From: CAZDDA01 sp964568045
Lineage (GTDB): Bacteria > Bipolaricaulota > Bipolaricaulia > UBA7950 > UBA9294
NCBI GenBank assembly: GCA_964568045.1
Contig: CAZMOL010000043.1
Coordinates: 1-14,275, forward strand
Length of the DNA stretch: 14,275 nucleotides
Direction of reading: 5' to 3'
The notes beneath the pieces were generated by a model. That model was not told the DNA's origin, did no database searches, and saw only the letters and a program-made list of their open reading frames with translations. A program made the translations under genes and the position numbers. Below are positions 13,441-14,275 of this stretch, one piece after another. The first letter of the stretch is position 1. The number at the start of each line of letters is the position of its first letter.

Positions 13441-13824
13441 ATGCGTCTATTCACAAAGCTCATCAGCGGAGGAGGCATTGCTGCGTTCTTCTTCTTCAGC
13501 TGGGTGATTATGCGACTGTGGAACCACATTCTGGTCTGGCATCTGGGGTTGGTCAAACCACTCACCTACCTGCAGGCTGCCGGCCTGTGGTTCCTCGTAA
13601 TCCTAGTCTTTGCCTGGGTAGGAATCGGTACGAGCCGCGGTTTGTTCATCTGGCGGCGAAAGAAGCACGATTGGGATGAGGTCGGTGAAAAGATTGAGAC
13701 GAAGATAAAGGATGGGTTCTCCCGCTGGGTCGGCGCGGACAGCGACATGGATTGGAACGACCTGGGCCAGAAGATCGAGGAGAAGATCAAGCGCAAGGTT
13801 CGCGACTGGGCGAAAGAAGAGTAG
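13441..13824 (+). CDS. Small two-helix membrane protein with repeated amphipathic tail
   Basis: Protein of 127 residues with no function I can assign. Two hydrophobic helices (about 8-28 and 45-66) are followed by RRKK, putting the tail in the cytoplasm. IMRLWNHI, then LQAAGLWFLV, recall small bacterial membrane proteins with a VMxLWN...QAxGL pattern found in many phyla. The tail holds two similar units, DWDEVGEKIETKIK (77-90) and DWNDLGQKIEEKIK (104-117), each followed by a short aromatic turn (SRWV, RDWA), probably amphipathic helices. AGGAGGT sits 9 bases before ATG 13441, so the frame reaching upstream to 13294 is not used. It is monocistronic by appearance and divergent from the chagasin-like gene. 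Confidence 0.82.
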   Translation: MRLFTKLISGGGIAAFFFFSWVIMRLWNHILVWHLGLVKPLTYLQAAGLWFLVILVFAWVGIGTSRGLFIWRRKKHDWDEVGEKIETKIKDGFSRWVGADSDMDWNDLGQKIEEKIKRKVRDWAKEE

Positions 13825-14110
13825 AGTTATAAGCGGTCCACGTCGGGACAGACGATGGCGTTCTCCTTGGCCATTCGGTGTTAAGCCGGGTTGTCACGAC
13901 GCTGGAAACGGAGCCGTTTTCTCGAAGTAACCCATAGTACCCGGGGCTTATACTCGAGGTGCATTGCCCGCGCACCTCTTGTGCTGCGTGCCCAGAAGCG
14001 GCGTTTCTAGCAACGGTTTGCATCATCGACGCGCTTCAAAGTCTCCAGGCTAGATACTGGCTGGCACGACGATACCACACCACCCTTAGCGAGTTTTAAT
14101 AAGAGACCTC
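13825..14110. other. Non-coding stretch with a possible structured RNA element
   Basis: No convincing gene is seen. TAAGCC (13882-13887) pairs with GGCTTA (13945-13950), inside it GGGTT (13888-13892) pairs with AACCC (13929-13933), and inside that GAAACGG-type arms at 13904-13910 and 13915-13921 form a 7-bp hairpin. A separate 7-bp hairpin has arms 13956-13962 and 13972-13978. The nested fold could be a structured RNA or regulatory leader, but it matches no class I recognise. No tRNA or other known RNA gene was seen. Confidence 0.35.
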
Positions 14111-14190
14111 CGTTGGATACCCCACAGCTTTCTGTGGGGAGGAACAAGCTGATTCGCCTCCGGCGAATCAGCTTGTTGTTCTTACTAGCC
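14111..14190. repeat. REP-like composite palindrome, copy C (best preserved)
   Basis: A GTTGGATAC box leads into the 8-bp palindrome CCCCACAG/CTGTGGGG (14120-14127, 14132-14139). A perfect 16-bp hairpin follows (arms 14143-14158 and 14162-14177, loop TCC), then TTCTTACTAGCC. The same module order is seen in decayed form at 68-170, and the palindrome plus ACTAGCC tail at 363-395. The second hairpin could act as a terminator for the plus-strand gene, but it lies about 320 bases beyond its stop. Confidence 0.7.
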
Positions 14191-14219
14191 ATATGTTCTC
14201 TTACAAGGATAACCCCTCA

Positions 14220-14242
14220 GCGTCGGAGACGAGCTCCGACGC
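14220..14242. repeat. 9-bp hairpin, CGTCGGAG family
   Basis: GCGTCGGAG (14220-14228) and CTCCGACGC (14234-14242) enclose ACGAG. Its arms and loop closely match the hairpin at 257-277 on the opposite flank of the window, so it belongs to the same dispersed family. Confidence 0.6.
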
Positions 14243-14275
14243 TCGTATACTGGTAGTGAGGGAATTCAAGACAGG

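Noticed and set aside
13825..14110. tRNA, tmRNA, SRP RNA or CRISPR in the 3' gap
   Set aside because: No cloverleaf, conserved RNA motifs or regularly spaced repeats were found.

Overview
This window is a dense, moderately GC-rich bacterial chromosome segment with short intergenic gaps, stop/start overlaps and mostly housekeeping or envelope genes. The organism cannot be fixed from sequence alone. The mixture of universal genes (gltX, uppP, rsmD, surE, a short comEA-like gene) with many secreted proteins of no clear family suggests a little-studied lineage. Candidatus Bipolaricaulota (Acetothermia/OP1) is a weak guess and not a claim. No prophage, CRISPR array, tRNA or rRNA was seen.

Layout. 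(1) 1-490 is non-coding and full of REP-like palindromes. (2) 498-5504 (+) looks like one tight operon: gltX, a secreted TlpA-type thioredoxin, a membrane protein joining a DsbD-alpha-like region to a thioredoxin domain, a NapH-like iron-sulfur membrane protein, and uppP. Four of the five genes are joined by 4-bp overlaps or nearly so. (3) 5529-8819 (-) holds a HAD hydrolase, a COG2509-type FAD dehydrogenase and a membrane-anchored C39-like peptidase, also tightly packed. (4) 8926-10342 (+) is rsmD then surE, with a small GDT1/UPF0016 gene convergent at 10347-10622. (5) 10747-11636 (+) is an unrecognised CxxC protein overlapping a short ComEA-like protein, ended by a hairpin. (6) 11701-13248 (-) holds a secreted beta-rich protein preceded by a cyclic di-GMP-I riboswitch, and upstream of it a secreted chagasin-like (I42) protein. 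(7) 13441-13824 (+) is a small two-helix membrane protein. 13825-14275 is non-coding, with a possible structured element and more REP-like palindromes.

The two most interesting items are these. First, the three middle genes of the gltX operon read as a possible extracytoplasmic thiol-reduction pathway. A ferredoxin-like membrane protein with cysteine pairs on both sides of the membrane would take the place of the usual DsbD-beta/CcdA channel, passing electrons to a DsbD-alpha/thioredoxin hybrid and a TlpA-like thioredoxin. Second, the riboswitch at 12229-12321 keeps the c-di-GMP-binding core but seems to lack both the GNRA tetraloop and the helix that normally receives it. It ends a few bases before the start codon, so it could control translation of the secreted protein directly.
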